Below, piece after piece: positions 43,665-55,063 of a DNA stretch of 64,000 bases. The stretch spans positions 864,493 to 928,492 of the forward strand of contig NZ_JYLB01000002.1 in assembly GCF_001042905.1 (NCBI RefSeq), given 5' to 3'. Origin of the DNA: Pseudomonas lini (GTDB lineage: Bacteria; Pseudomonadota; Gammaproteobacteria; Pseudomonadales; Pseudomonadaceae). Each line of letters starts with the position of its first letter. Position 1 is the stretch's first letter. Under the pieces are notes generated by a model that saw only the letters and a list, made by a program, of their open reading frames with translations, was not told the origin of the DNA and did no database searches. The position numbers and the translations under genes are program-made.

Positions 43665-43666
43665 GC

Positions 43667-46600
43667 GTGCGGCTCAAGTGCATCAAACTGGCGGGGTTCA
43701 AATCCTTCGTCGACCCGACCACGGTGAACTTCCCCAGTAACATGGCGGCCGTGGTCGGCCCCAATGGCTGCGGCAAGTCGAACATCATCGACGCCGTGCG
43801 TTGGGTGATGGGCGAGAGCTCGGCCAAGAACTTGCGCGGCGAGTCGATGACCGACGTCATCTTCAACGGCTCGACCAGCCGTAAGCCGGTGAGCCAGGCC
43901 AGCATTGAGCTGGTGTTCGATAACTCCGACGGCACCCTGCTCGGCGAATGGGCCGCCTATGCGGAAATTTCCATTCGCCGCAAAGTAACCCGCGACAGCC
44001 AGACCACCTACTACCTCAACGGCACCAAATGCCGTCGCCGCGATATCACCGACATCTTTCTGGGGACCGGCCTCGGCCCGCGCAGCTATTCGATTATCGA
44101 GCAGGGGATGATCTCCAAGCTGATCGAGTCCAAGCCCGAAGACCTGCGCAATTTCATCGAAGAAGCCGCCGGTATTTCCAAGTACAAGGAACGTCGGCGC
44201 GAGACTGAAAACCGTATTCGTCGCACCCATGAAAACCTTGCCCGCCTGACCGACCTGCGCGAAGAGCTCGAGCGTCAGCTTGAACGCTTGCACCGCCAGG
44301 CCGAGGCCGCCAAGAAGTATCAGGAATACAAAGGCGAAGAGCGCCAGCTCAAGGCCCAGCTGTCGGCCCTGCGCTGGCAGGCGTTGAACGAACAGGTCGG
44401 CCAGCGCGAGTCGATCATCGGCACTCAGGAAGTCACCTTCGAAGCGCTGGTGGCCGAGCAACGCAATGCCGACGCGGCCATCGAACGCCTGCGTGACGGT
44501 CATCACGATCTGTCCGAGCGCTTCAATCTGGTGCAGGGGCGTTTTTATTCGGTCGGTGGTGACATCGCCCGGGTCGAGCAGAGCATTCAACACGGTCAGC
44601 AGCGCTTGCGTCAGTTGCAGGACGACTTGAAGGAAGCCGAGCGCGCGCGGCTGGAAACCGAGTCTCACTTGGGCCACGACCGCACCTTGCTGCTGACCTT
44701 GGGCGAAGAGCTGGACATGCTCACGCCGGAACAGGAAGTTACCAGCGCCGCCGCCGAAGAAGCTGCTGCGGCGCTCGAAGAATCCGAAACCACCATGCAC
44801 GGTTGGCAGGAGCAGTGGGACACGTTCAACCTCACTGCCGCCGAGCCACGCCGTCAGTCTGAAGTTCAGCAGTCGCGAATCCAGCAGCTGGAAACCAGCA
44901 TGGAACGTTTGGCCGATCGCCAGAAACGTCTTGGCGAAGAGCGTGCGTTGCTGTCGGCGGACCCGGAAGACGCGGCGATCATGGAACTCAGCGAGCAATT
45001 GGCTGCGTCCGAGGCCACGCTCGAAGACTTGCAGGCCAGCGAAGAGGCTCAGGTCGAGCGCCTCGAGCAACTGCGTCAGGAACTGCAGCAAGCGCTCTCG
45101 GCGCAGCAGCAAGCCCAAGGTGATTTGCAGCGGCTCAACGGTCGACTGGCGTCGTTGGAAGCCTTGCAGCAAGCCGCGCTCGATCCGGGTACCGGCACCG
45201 CCGAATGGCTGCGCGAACAGCACCTGGCGGATCGTCCGCGTCTGGCCGAAGGCCTGAAGGTCGAGGCCGGTTGGGAGCTGGCGGTGGAAACCGTGCTCGG
45301 CGCCGACCTGCAAGCGGTGCTGGTGGATGACTTCGGTGACTTCGATCTGGCCGGGTTTGCCCAAGGCGATTTGCGCCTGCTCAGCCCGGCTACCGATGGC
45401 GTGCGCATGCCCGGCAGTTTGCTCGACAAGGTCGAGGCGCAGATTGATTTGTCGCCATGGCTGGGGCAGGTCAAACCGGTCGACAGCCTTGAGCAAGCCT
45501 TGGCGTTGCGCGGGCAATTGGCCGCCGGGCAAAGCCTGATCAGCCGCGACGGTTACTGGGTCGGCCGACACTTTTTGCGTGTGCGCCGGGCTAGCGAAGC
45601 GGAAAGCGGCGTGCTCGCCCGTGGCCAGGAAATCCAGCGCTTGGGCCTTGAACGCGAAGAGCGCGAAGCCACGGTCGAAACCCTCGAAACTCAATTGCAA
45701 AACCTGCGGGCGCAACAGCGTCAGCAGGAAAACGGTCGCGAACATTTGCGTCGTTTGCTGCAAGACGAAGCCCGTCAGCAAGGCGAATTGAAAGCCCAGT
45801 TGTCCGCCGGCAAAGCCAAGGTCGAGCAGTTGACCTTGCGCCGCACCCGTCTCGATGAAGAACTTACCGAGTTGAGCGAACAGCGCGCCCTGGAACACGA
45901 AAACATCGGCGAAGCGCGCCTGCAGTTGCAGGAAGCCCTCGACAGCATGGCGCTGGACACCGAGCAGCGCGAGTTGCTGCTGGCTCAGCGGGACAGCTTG
46001 CGCGAGCGACTTGATCGGGTGCGTCAGGAGGCTCGGCAGCACAAGGATCATGCGCATCAATTGGCGGTGCGCCTCGGTTCGCTGAAGGCGCAACACGACT
46101 CCACTCGTCAGGCCCTCGAACGGCTGGAAATGCAGTCCGAGCGCCTGACCGAGAAGCGCGAACAGCTCAGTCTCAATTTGGAAGAGGGCGAGGCGCCACT
46201 GGAAGAACTGCGTCTGAAGCTCGAAGAGTTACTCGACAAGCGCATGACGGTTGACGAAGAACTCAAGACCGCGCAAATGGCCTTGGAAGATGCCGATCGC
46301 GAACTGCGTGACGCCGAAAAACGCCGCAATCAGGCTGAACAACAATCGCAATTGATACGCGGCCAGATGGAAACGCAGCGCATGGAATGGCAAGCCCTGA
46401 CCGTGCGTCGCAAGGCTCTTGAAGATCAACTGCTGGAAGACGGTTACGACCTTCATGGCGTGCTCGCCACGCTGGTGGCTGAAGCCAACGAGAAAGACGC
46501 CGAAGAAGAACTCGAGCGCATTGCCGCGCGAATTCAGCGCCTCGGCGCGATCAACCTCGCGGCTATCGATGAATACCAGCAACAATCCGAGCGTAAACGT

Positions 46601-47155
46601 TATCTGGATGCTCAGAACGACGATTTGGTGGAAGCGCTGGACACGCTCGAGAACGTGATTCGCAAGATCGACAAGGAAACCCGAAACCGCTTCAAAGATA
46701 CCTTTGATCAGATCAATGGCGGTTTACAGGCCCTTTTCCCAAAAGTTTTCGGTGGAGGACGCGCGTATTTGGAACTGACGGGCGAAGATCTACTCGATAC
46801 AGGGGTGACGATCATGGCGCAGCCGCCAGGAAAGAAGAACAGCACCATCCATTTGCTCTCCGGTGGTGAAAAAGCCCTGACTGCATTGGCCCTGGTTTTT
46901 GCCATCTTCAAGTTGAATCCGGCGCCGTTCTGCATGCTCGATGAGGTTGACGCGCCATTGGATGACGCTAACGTTGGACGCTACGCACGGCTGGTCAAAG
47001 AGATGTCGCAGACGGTGCAGTTCATCTATATCACCCACAATAAGATCGCCATGGAAATGGCCGATCAATTGATGGGGGTAACGATGCACGAACCCGGTTG
47101 CTCGCGTCTGGTGGCAGTGGATGTGGAGGAGGCGATGGCCATGGTGGACGCCTGA
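43667..47155 (+). CDS. smc: Chromosome segregation ATPase Smc
   Basis: This 1162-residue SMC protein has the N-terminal Walker A GPNGCGKSN (about 32-40), long coiled coils (about 170-500 and 660-1000), a hinge (about 510-630), and the C-terminal ABC half with LSGGEKALTAL and Walker B CMLDEVDAPLDDAN. Together with ScpA/B it loads on DNA and compacts and resolves sister chromosomes. The start is GTG 43667, giving the conserved RLKCIKLAGFKSF N-terminus. The frame is open upstream inside the GntR gene but that part is not conserved. Confidence 0.97.
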   Translation: MRLKCIKLAGFKSFVDPTTVNFPSNMAAVVGPNGCGKSNIIDAVRWVMGESSAKNLRGESMTDVIFNGSTSRKPVSQASIELVFDNSDGTLLGEWAAYAEISIRRKVTRDSQTTYYLNGTKCRRRDITDIFLGTGLGPRSYSIIEQGMISKLIESKPEDLRNFIEEAAGISKYKERRRETENRIRRTHENLARLTDLREELERQLERLHRQAEAAKKYQEYKGEERQLKAQLSALRWQALNEQVGQRESIIGTQEVTFEALVAEQRNADAAIERLRDGHHDLSERFNLVQGRFYSVGGDIARVEQSIQHGQQRLRQLQDDLKEAERARLETESHLGHDRTLLLTLGEELDMLTPEQEVTSAAAEEAAAALEESETTMHGWQEQWDTFNLTAAEPRRQSEVQQSRIQQLETSMERLADRQKRLGEERALLSADPEDAAIMELSEQLAASEATLEDLQASEEAQVERLEQLRQELQQALSAQQQAQGDLQRLNGRLASLEALQQAALDPGTGTAEWLREQHLADRPRLAEGLKVEAGWELAVETVLGADLQAVLVDDFGDFDLAGFAQGDLRLLSPATDGVRMPGSLLDKVEAQIDLSPWLGQVKPVDSLEQALALRGQLAAGQSLISRDGYWVGRHFLRVRRASEAESGVLARGQEIQRLGLEREEREATVETLETQLQNLRAQQRQQENGREHLRRLLQDEARQQGELKAQLSAGKAKVEQLTLRRTRLDEELTELSEQRALEHENIGEARLQLQEALDSMALDTEQRELLLAQRDSLRERLDRVRQEARQHKDHAHQLAVRLGSLKAQHDSTRQALERLEMQSERLTEKREQLSLNLEEGEAPLEELRLKLEELLDKRMTVDEELKTAQMALEDADRELRDAEKRRNQAEQQSQLIRGQMETQRMEWQALTVRRKALEDQLLEDGYDLHGVLATLVAEANEKDAEEELERIAARIQRLGAINLAAIDEYQQQSERKRYLDAQNDDLVEALDTLENVIRKIDKETRNRFKDTFDQINGGLQALFPKVFGGGRAYLELTGEDLLDTGVTIMAQPPGKKNSTIHLLSGGEKALTALALVFAIFKLNPAPFCMLDEVDAPLDDANVGRYARLVKEMSQTVQFIYITHNKIAMEMADQLMGVTMHEPGCSRLVAVDVEEAMAMVDA

Positions 47156-47413
47156 GTCGTTGCTTGTAGGGCAGGTATTTTTGAGCTGTAGGGCTTTTTA
47201 CCTGCCTTGACTTGCTGGCCAATCGACATAATTCGCGCAAGCCACTGTGACAGACGGTGTAAAGTTGCCTTTGGTCGTGCTAGTTTAATGTCAATTTTTC
47301 GTATGCGTGGGCAAAACGCCTGTCAGAACATAGAGTTGGCGCCACGTTTTAAAGCGGTTTACACAATGTAAACCCCTTATTTTTCAGCATTTTTTATAGA
47401 GGCACGGGATTAC
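47156..47413 (+). other. smc-zipA intergenic region with an operator-like palindrome
   Basis: GGCAGGTA (47170-47177) pairs with TACCTGCC (47199-47206), without a T-run after the stem on the plus strand. Further on, GTTTACA-CAA-TGTAAAC (47357-47373) is a perfect 7-bp-arm palindrome 41 bp before the zipA ATG and could be an operator or a supercoiling-sensitive site. No gene was seen. Confidence 0.5.
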
Positions 47414-48265
47414 ATGGAAATCGGTCTGCGCGAGTGGCTGATCGTCATCGGCATTATTGTCATTGCCGGTATTCTTTTCGATGGCTGGCGTCGCATGCGC
47501 GGCGGCAAGGGAAAACTGAAATTCCGTCTTGACCGAAGTTTGTCCAATCTGCCGGACGAGGACACCAGCGCCGAGCTGTTGGGCCCGCCTCGTGTGCTGG
47601 ATAACCATAAAGAACCGCAACTGGACGAGCATGATCTGCCGTCGGTGAGCATGCCTGCCCGTGAACCTCGCGAGTCGGGTTCCAAGCGCGGCAAACGTGG
47701 TCATGGCGAGCCTTCTCAGGGCGACATGAATCTCAGCCTGGATCTGGACGGCGGCCCTAGCTTCAACAGCCGTGACGACGATTTCCCGGATGACACCAAG
47801 CCCGCCAGCTCGGCCGAGAAAGAACAGCCGCAAGCCGAAGAAGTGCTGGTGATCAGCGTGATCTGCCGTGACCCGGCCGGTTTCAAGGGCCCGGCACTGT
47901 TGCAGAACATTCTGGAAAGCGGTCTGCGTTTCGGCGAGATGGACATTTTCCACCGTCACGAAAGCATGGCCGGTAACGGCGAAGTCCTGTTCTCCATGGC
48001 CAATGCGGTCAAACCGGGCGTCTTCGATCTGGATGACATCGATCATTTCAGCACCCCGGCAGTGAGCTTCTTCCTCGGCCTGCCAGGCCCGCGTCATCCC
48101 AAGCAAGCCTTCGACGTGATGGTGGCTGCGGCACGCAAACTGTCCCAGGAGCTGAACGGCGAACTGAAAGACGACCAGCGCAGCGTGTTGACCGCCCAAA
48201 CGATTGAGCATTACCGTCAGCGCATCGTCGAGTTCGAGCGTCGCGCATTGACCCAGAAGCGCTGA
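47414..48265 (+). CDS. zipA: Cell division protein ZipA
   Basis: This 283-residue protein has an N-terminal membrane anchor (about 8-22, [15 protein letters not shown]) with cytoplasmic body, a charged and disordered linker (about 30-140), and the C-terminal FtsZ-binding ZipA domain (about 140-278, [55 protein letters not shown] style). It tethers FtsZ filaments to the membrane at the division site. It lies in the same direction between smc and ligA. Confidence 0.96.
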   Translation: MEIGLREWLIVIGIIVIAGILFDGWRRMRGGKGKLKFRLDRSLSNLPDEDTSAELLGPPRVLDNHKEPQLDEHDLPSVSMPAREPRESGSKRGKRGHGEPSQGDMNLSLDLDGGPSFNSRDDDFPDDTKPASSAEKEQPQAEEVLVISVICRDPAGFKGPALLQNILESGLRFGEMDIFHRHESMAGNGEVLFSMANAVKPGVFDLDDIDHFSTPAVSFFLGLPGPRHPKQAFDVMVAAARKLSQELNGELKDDQRSVLTAQTIEHYRQRIVEFERRALTQKR

Positions 48266-48268
48266 TCT

Positions 48269-48336
48269 TGTAGGAGCCAGGCTTGCCGGCGAAGGCGATC
48301 TCACGTATGCCTTCGCCGGCAAGCCTGGCTCCTACA
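48269..48336. repeat. REP doublet (TGTAGGAGCCAGGCTTGCCGG type)
   Basis: Inverted arms TGTAGGAGCCAGGCTTGCCG ... and ... CGGCAAGCCTGGCTCCTACA starting 4 bp after the zipA stop. The same arms make up the core of the IS4-like element at 3577-3644. Confidence 0.9.
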
Positions 48337-48361
48337 ATGATTTGTACAGCATCTACAGATT

Positions 48362-50760
<2,399 letters not shown>

Positions 50761-50768
50761 CAGAGACC

Positions 50769-50900
50769 TGTGGCGAGGGGGCTTGCCCCCGTTCGGCGGC
50801 GAAGCCGTCGCAAGACCTGCTTGCACGGTATGCCTGAAAAATGCGGTTGGCGGTTTTGGGGCTGCTGCGCAGCTCAACGGGGGCAAGCCCTCTCGCCACA
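50769..50900. repeat. REP-like palindromic repeat (GGCGAGGGGGCTTGCCCCCG type)
   Basis: TGTGGCGAGGGGGCTTGCCCCCG at the left mirrors CGGGGGCAAGCCCTCTCGCCACA at the right, with about 86 bp between. It is a third REP variant and lies in the ligA-peptidase gap. Confidence 0.85.
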
Positions 50901-50991
50901 AAAGCTCGGCCCCACACAGGTGTGTTCATTTGTGGGAACGATCACGGTACAAGAATGATCTAGTCTTCGCAGGCCCCAGGGAGAGATCGCC

Positions 50992-52155
50992 ATGTACCGC
51001 TTCTTCGAACAGCTCAGTTCACGCATCGCCGCGCCCTTCATGGGTGAGCGTTCGCGCAACAGCAAGGTCTGGCATTGCCGCTGCGGGCAGTCGCTGTTCT
51101 TTCGCAACAGTCAGTGCCTGGCCTGTTCGGCAGCGCTGGGCTATCAGTCCCAGCAGAGTCGCTTGTCTTCGCTGCAAGCCGGCCCGCAAGTGGATACCTG
51201 GTTGCTCGACGCCGATCCTGACGCAGGGGTGTTCCGCCGCTGCGCCAATCTCGACTCTCCGGCCGCATGCAACTGGCTGCTGGCGGCCAATGATCACGAT
51301 GCGTTATGCATTGCCTGTAGCCTGAATCGCACCATCCCCGACCTGTCGATCCCCGAGAACCACGAGCGCTGGCGCAAAGTGGAAATCGCCAAGCGTCGTC
51401 TGGTAGCGCAGTTGATCAGCCTGGGCTTGTCAGTCATTCCGAAATCCATGGACGAAGACATTGGTCTGGCCTTCGACTTCATCGGTATCGACCTCGAAGG
51501 CAAACCGCCGACCACCGGGCATGCCAACGGTCTGATCACCCTCGATATAAAGGAAGCCGACGACGCCCATCGCGAGCAGGTGCGCGTGCAGATGCACGAA
51601 CCTTATCGCACGCTGCTCGGGCACTTTCGTCACGAGGTAGGGCATTACTACTGGGACCGCTTGGTCGCCAACAGTCATTGGCTGGAACCGTTTCGCGATC
51701 TGTTCGGTGACGAGCAAGCAAGCTACGCCGAGGCCCTTGAACGGCATTATCAGCAAGGCGCGCCGCTGGACTGGCAGCAACATTACGTCAGCGCCTACGC
51801 GACCATGCACCCTTGGGAAGACTGGGCCGAAACCTGGGCTCACTACCTGCACATGATGGATGCAGTGGACACCGCCCTGGGGTTTGGCATGAGTGCCCGG
51901 GAAATGGATTTCGATTACCAGCCGTTTCCGCCGAGCACACTATTCGACCCGCAGCACCCCGGCGGCCCGGCGTTCCTGTCGTTCGTCAATGCGTGGATCG
52001 AACTGGCCGGCATGCTCAACGAGTTGTCACGCAGCATGGGCCAGCCGGATTTCTATCCGTTCGTCCTGCCGCCGACGGTGATTACCAAGCTGCACTTCAT
52101 TCACCTGGTGATCCAGCAAGAGGGTGGCAGGGCGGATGAGGTGTTGGCGCAATAG
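50992..52155 (+). CDS. Putative zinc-binding metallopeptidase
   Basis: This 387-residue protein has an N-terminal zinc ribbon (C29-x-C31 and C42-x2-C45) and an HExxH motif, HEVGH (214-218), in the segment RHEVGHYYWDRL; a downstream acidic helix (EDWAETWAHYLHMMD) likely provides the third ligand. This matches the family called zinc-binding metallopeptidase, formerly DUF2248. No signal peptide is visible. The substrate is unknown to me. It lies between ligA and the SRP RNA, the same order I remember from P. aeruginosa. Confidence 0.82.
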   Translation: MYRFFEQLSSRIAAPFMGERSRNSKVWHCRCGQSLFFRNSQCLACSAALGYQSQQSRLSSLQAGPQVDTWLLDADPDAGVFRRCANLDSPAACNWLLAANDHDALCIACSLNRTIPDLSIPENHERWRKVEIAKRRLVAQLISLGLSVIPKSMDEDIGLAFDFIGIDLEGKPPTTGHANGLITLDIKEADDAHREQVRVQMHEPYRTLLGHFRHEVGHYYWDRLVANSHWLEPFRDLFGDEQASYAEALERHYQQGAPLDWQQHYVSAYATMHPWEDWAETWAHYLHMMDAVDTALGFGMSAREMDFDYQPFPPSTLFDPQHPGGPAFLSFVNAWIELAGMLNELSRSMGQPDFYPFVLPPTVITKLHFIHLVIQQEGGRADEVLAQ

Positions 52156-52236
52156 GATCAAAAGATCACAGCCTGCGGCAGCTCCTACAGGTGTACGCCG
52201 ACCCAATGTAGGAGCTGCCGCAGGCTGCGATCTTTT
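52156..52236. repeat. REP doublet (TGTAGGAGCTGCCGCAGG type)
   Basis: Inverted arms GATCAAAAGATCACAGCCTG ... and ... CAGGCTGCGATCTTTT directly after the peptidase stop. Confidence 0.88.
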
Positions 52237-52345
52237 CAGGATCACCGCAGGTCCTTGAAGCGGCTCATATTTTTTAATCCGCACGAACGGTTGTAACTTC
52301 GTCTCAGATAGGTACAATGGCGCGGCTCGCCGTCAGGTGAGCGTC

Positions 52346-52468
52346 GTTATGGTGACCCCATCGGTCCCCCCGCAACGATTACCCGTGAACCTGGTCAGAC
52401 CCGGAAGGGAGCAGCCACAGCGGGAACATTGTGTGCCGGGGTGTGGCTGGTGGGGTTGCCTCCATAAC
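52346..52468 (+). ncRNA. ffs: Signal recognition particle 4.5S RNA
   Basis: The core GTGAACCTGGTCAGACCCGG, then AAGGGAGCAGCC, and GTGTGCCGGGGTGTGGCTGG are the hallmark of bacterial small SRP RNA. Outer arms GTTATGG (52346-52352) and CCATAAC (52462-52468) pair, and CCCCATC/GGTGGGG pair inside. It scaffolds Ffh and the FtsY interaction for targeting membrane proteins. The limits are set by the outermost pairing and may be off by a few bases. A terminator follows. Confidence 0.95.
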
Positions 52469-52470
52469 GC

Positions 52471-52500
52471 AACACGAACCCTCTTTCGTGTTTTCTATTT
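52471..52500 (+). terminator. Terminator of the SRP RNA gene
   Basis: AACACGAA (52471-52478) pairs with TTCGTGTT (52485-52492), followed by TTCTATTT. Confidence 0.75.
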
Positions 52501-52577
52501 AAAAATACTGTTTTGTTCTGCCATGGAGCTCATCCAGGGCGGTGTTTCGTCGTTTCCGAATTAAAGAACGGGATATA

Positions 52578-52622
52578 AAAAGGAGGCTGATCTGTCGCAT
52601 TCGACAGGTCGGCCTCCTTTTT
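52578..52622. terminator. Bidirectional terminator between ffs and the XRE gene
   Basis: AAAAGGAGGC and GCCTCCTTTT close a stem with an inner CTGTCG/CGACAG hairpin, A-run and T-run on either side. Confidence 0.8.
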
Positions 52623-52635
52623 TCATTTACTGGCA

Positions 52636-52950
52636 CTAAGGCTTGGACAAGGCCTGGTCAACCGCTGCGATCAGCTTTCCCAGATCCTTCGGGGTGGCTT
52701 TGTGTATGACGCTGAACAGGTATGCCCGCTGTTCATCTTCGTCTTCCAGATCTGCGAAAAAGGCTTTCAGCTTCACGCCCAGCACGTCGGCAAGCAAGAA
52801 CAATGCTTCCACGCTGGGGGTATAGGTGCCGGTTTCGAAGCGACTGATGGTTTTGGGGTCAAAACCGGTTTTTTCGCCGAGTTCAGCCTGAGTAAGCCCT
52901 GCGACCTTACGGTAGCGTCGGATGGCCGGACCCAAACTTGAAATTTGCAT
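52636..52950 (-). CDS. XRE-type helix-turn-helix regulator
   Basis: This 104-residue protein has an N-terminal XRE domain (about 8-63, LGPAIRRYRKVAGLTQAELGEKTGFDPKTISRFETGTYTPSVEALFLLADVLGV) and a short acidic C-terminal tail. Regulators of this size are common in pseudomonads and phages alike. No partner toxin gene is adjacent, so a toxin-antitoxin reading is not supported. Its target is unknown. Confidence 0.85.
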   Translation of the reverse strand: MQISSLGPAIRRYRKVAGLTQAELGEKTGFDPKTISRFETGTYTPSVEALFLLADVLGVKLKAFFADLEDEDEQRAYLFSVIHKATPKDLGKLIAAVDQALSKP

Positions 52951-53347
52951 CGCTCAATTCCCATTTAGAATCAAGAACTTAACGATAGATTTTTGCATTA
53001 GGCAACTGCATGATCCATCACCTTGCTTTGCAAAATGTGATGCATTTCGTAGAATCGCCGCTTCGAAGGGTTTTGGGTGATCTGCTTTCTGAAGTTTAGG
53101 CGATATGAAACAGCCAGCATTGCGTTCCCTGTCGGGTATGCGCAGAGGCCGCTGGCGGTCTGAAGCCTGGCGAAATATTACCAGAGTCGGAGTCGTTACT
53201 TTGCCCTGGATCTTCGGCGGTCCGGGGGCCATCAAATGCTGTTCATGGAGTGATAACGTGTCTCTGCGCAGTACGTCTCAAAACATCTCTTCCGGGCATC
53301 CTGCGCTGGTCGAGCGGTACCACCGCTAGCGACAGTGAGCCTGACTC
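52951..53347. other. Intergenic region with no recognised feature
   Basis: About 400 bp between the XRE gene and the PAS/GGDEF/EAL gene. It must hold the divergent promoters. Short frames exist on both strands but none has a convincing ribosome site or family similarity. Confidence 0.4.
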
Positions 53348-55048
53348 ATGGATGAGAAATACCGCAGGGCCGTGGATGCCGCCGCGATTTTTTCCGAGAC
53401 CGATCTGAACGGCCGGATTACCTATGTCAACGATCAATTCTGCGCCGTGTCCGGCTACAGTCGTGAGGAACTGCTGGGGCAGAACCATCGCCTGCTGAAT
53501 TCCGGCCTGCATTGCGCCGATTTCTTCGCCGCCATGTGGCGCACCATCGCCTTGGGCAATATCTGGAAGGGCGAGATCTGTAATCGCGCCAAGGATGGCA
53601 GCCTGTATTGGGTCGACAGCACCATGGTGCCGGTGCTTGACGACGCCACGGGGCGCATTGATCGATACCTGTCGATTCGTTTCGATATCAGCGAAAAACG
53701 CCAACTCCTGCAATCCTTGCAATGGCGGGTCGGGCATGACGTGCTGACCGGACTGCCCAATCGCGCGTTCCTGTCGGATTTGCTGGATCAGGCGCTGGAA
53801 TTCTCCCGGCATGAAAATATTCCGTTGGCGGTATGCATGCTTGACCTCGACGGGTTCAAGGCGGTCAACGACGGTTATGGTCACGCCAGTGGCGATATGT
53901 TGCTGGTGGAGGTGGCCAAGCGTTTGCGCGACATTGTGCGCGGCGAAGACGTGGTGGCGAGACTGGCCGGTGACGAGTTCGTGCTGGTGTTGCGTTATGT
54001 GCGTGATCTGCCGGAATTGCGCGCGGCGCTGAATCGTGTGTTGGGGGCGATATCGGCGCCTTACACACTGCACGGCAAAGATATCAATGTGTTTGCCAGT
54101 ATCGGCGTCACCCTGTTTCCCCACGACAACGAAGATGCCGAAACCCTGCTGCGTCATGCCGATCAGGCGATGTACGTGGCCAAGCAGAGCGGGCGAAACC
54201 GCTTTCATCTATTCGATGTCTCTCGGGATCAGGAGGTCAAGGCCACTCACCAGACCGTCGAGCGGGTGCGTCAGGCGCTGCTCGCCGGTGAGTTACGTTT
54301 GCATTTTCAGCCCAAAGTGAACATGCGCCGTGGCGTGGTCGTTGGTTTCGAGGCGTTGTTGCGTTGGGAGCACCCGCAAAACGGCATGGTGCCACCCCGG
54401 GAGTTTTTGCCACTGGTAGAGGACACCGACCTGATCATCGATATCGGTGAATGGGTAATGGACCAGGTTCTTTCGCAGTTGCACCGTTGGCAGCAAGCGG
54501 GGCAGGGCTGGCCGGTCAGTATCAATATCGCGGCGCGACATTTTCAGCGCGCCGATTTCGTCGACCGGCTCAGGCAGGTACTCGCTCGGCATGCCCAGGT
54601 CGCCCCGCAAATGCTCGATCTGGAAATCGTCGAGTCGGTGGCGATCGAGAATATCCAGCATGTCAGTGCCTGTTTGCAGGCCTGTCAGGCGTTGGGGGTG
54701 CAGTTTTCGCTGGGTGACTTCGGCACGGGTTACTCGTCCCTGAGTTACCTCAAGCGTTTACGCACCCAAACCATCAAGATCGATAAGTCGTTCGTGCGCG
54801 ACATTCTGAATGATCGTGATGACCTGGCCCTGACCACGGCGGTGATTGGCCTGGCCCGTGCGTTCGGCCGGCAGGTGATTGCCGAGGGACTGGAAAGCGT
54901 TGAGCATGGTGAATTGCTGTTGCGGCTGGGATGCGAAGTCGCTCAAGGCTATTTCATCGCTCGCCCGATGCCGCCCGGTGAGGTGCCGGGCTGGGTGGCG
55001 GGGTTTGTCGCCCCATCGCAATGGCAGACGCTCGGCCAGATTGCCTGA
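53348..55048 (+). CDS. PAS-GGDEF-EAL cyclic di-GMP protein
   Basis: This 566-residue soluble protein has a PAS domain (about 10-120, ITYVNDQFCAVSGYSREELLGQNHR), a GGDEF domain (about 130-290) with AGDEF (207-211) and an upstream RxxD (RGED), and an EAL domain (about 305-550) with EALL (335-338). Most EAL catalytic residues are present, but the usual DDFG is GDFG (456-459), so one metal-binding aspartate is missing. It may be a weak or regulatory phosphodiesterase, or a cyclase with an AGDEF loop. No TM helix is visible. Confidence 0.88.
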   Translation: MDEKYRRAVDAAAIFSETDLNGRITYVNDQFCAVSGYSREELLGQNHRLLNSGLHCADFFAAMWRTIALGNIWKGEICNRAKDGSLYWVDSTMVPVLDDATGRIDRYLSIRFDISEKRQLLQSLQWRVGHDVLTGLPNRAFLSDLLDQALEFSRHENIPLAVCMLDLDGFKAVNDGYGHASGDMLLVEVAKRLRDIVRGEDVVARLAGDEFVLVLRYVRDLPELRAALNRVLGAISAPYTLHGKDINVFASIGVTLFPHDNEDAETLLRHADQAMYVAKQSGRNRFHLFDVSRDQEVKATHQTVERVRQALLAGELRLHFQPKVNMRRGVVVGFEALLRWEHPQNGMVPPREFLPLVEDTDLIIDIGEWVMDQVLSQLHRWQQAGQGWPVSINIAARHFQRADFVDRLRQVLARHAQVAPQMLDLEIVESVAIENIQHVSACLQACQALGVQFSLGDFGTGYSSLSYLKRLRTQTIKIDKSFVRDILNDRDDLALTTAVIGLARAFGRQVIAEGLESVEHGELLLRLGCEVAQGYFIARPMPPGEVPGWVAGFVAPSQWQTLGQIA

Positions 55049-55063
55049 GCCATCATGCAGTTG

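Noticed and set aside
52636..52950. XRE gene as the antitoxin of a toxin-antitoxin pair
   Set aside because: No small partner gene lies next to it on either side; only a terminator and the SRP RNA flank it.
53105..53329. A 74-codon frame before the PAS/GGDEF/EAL gene
   Set aside because: No ribosome site, arginine- and tryptophan-rich composition unlike a real protein, and no recognisable domain.
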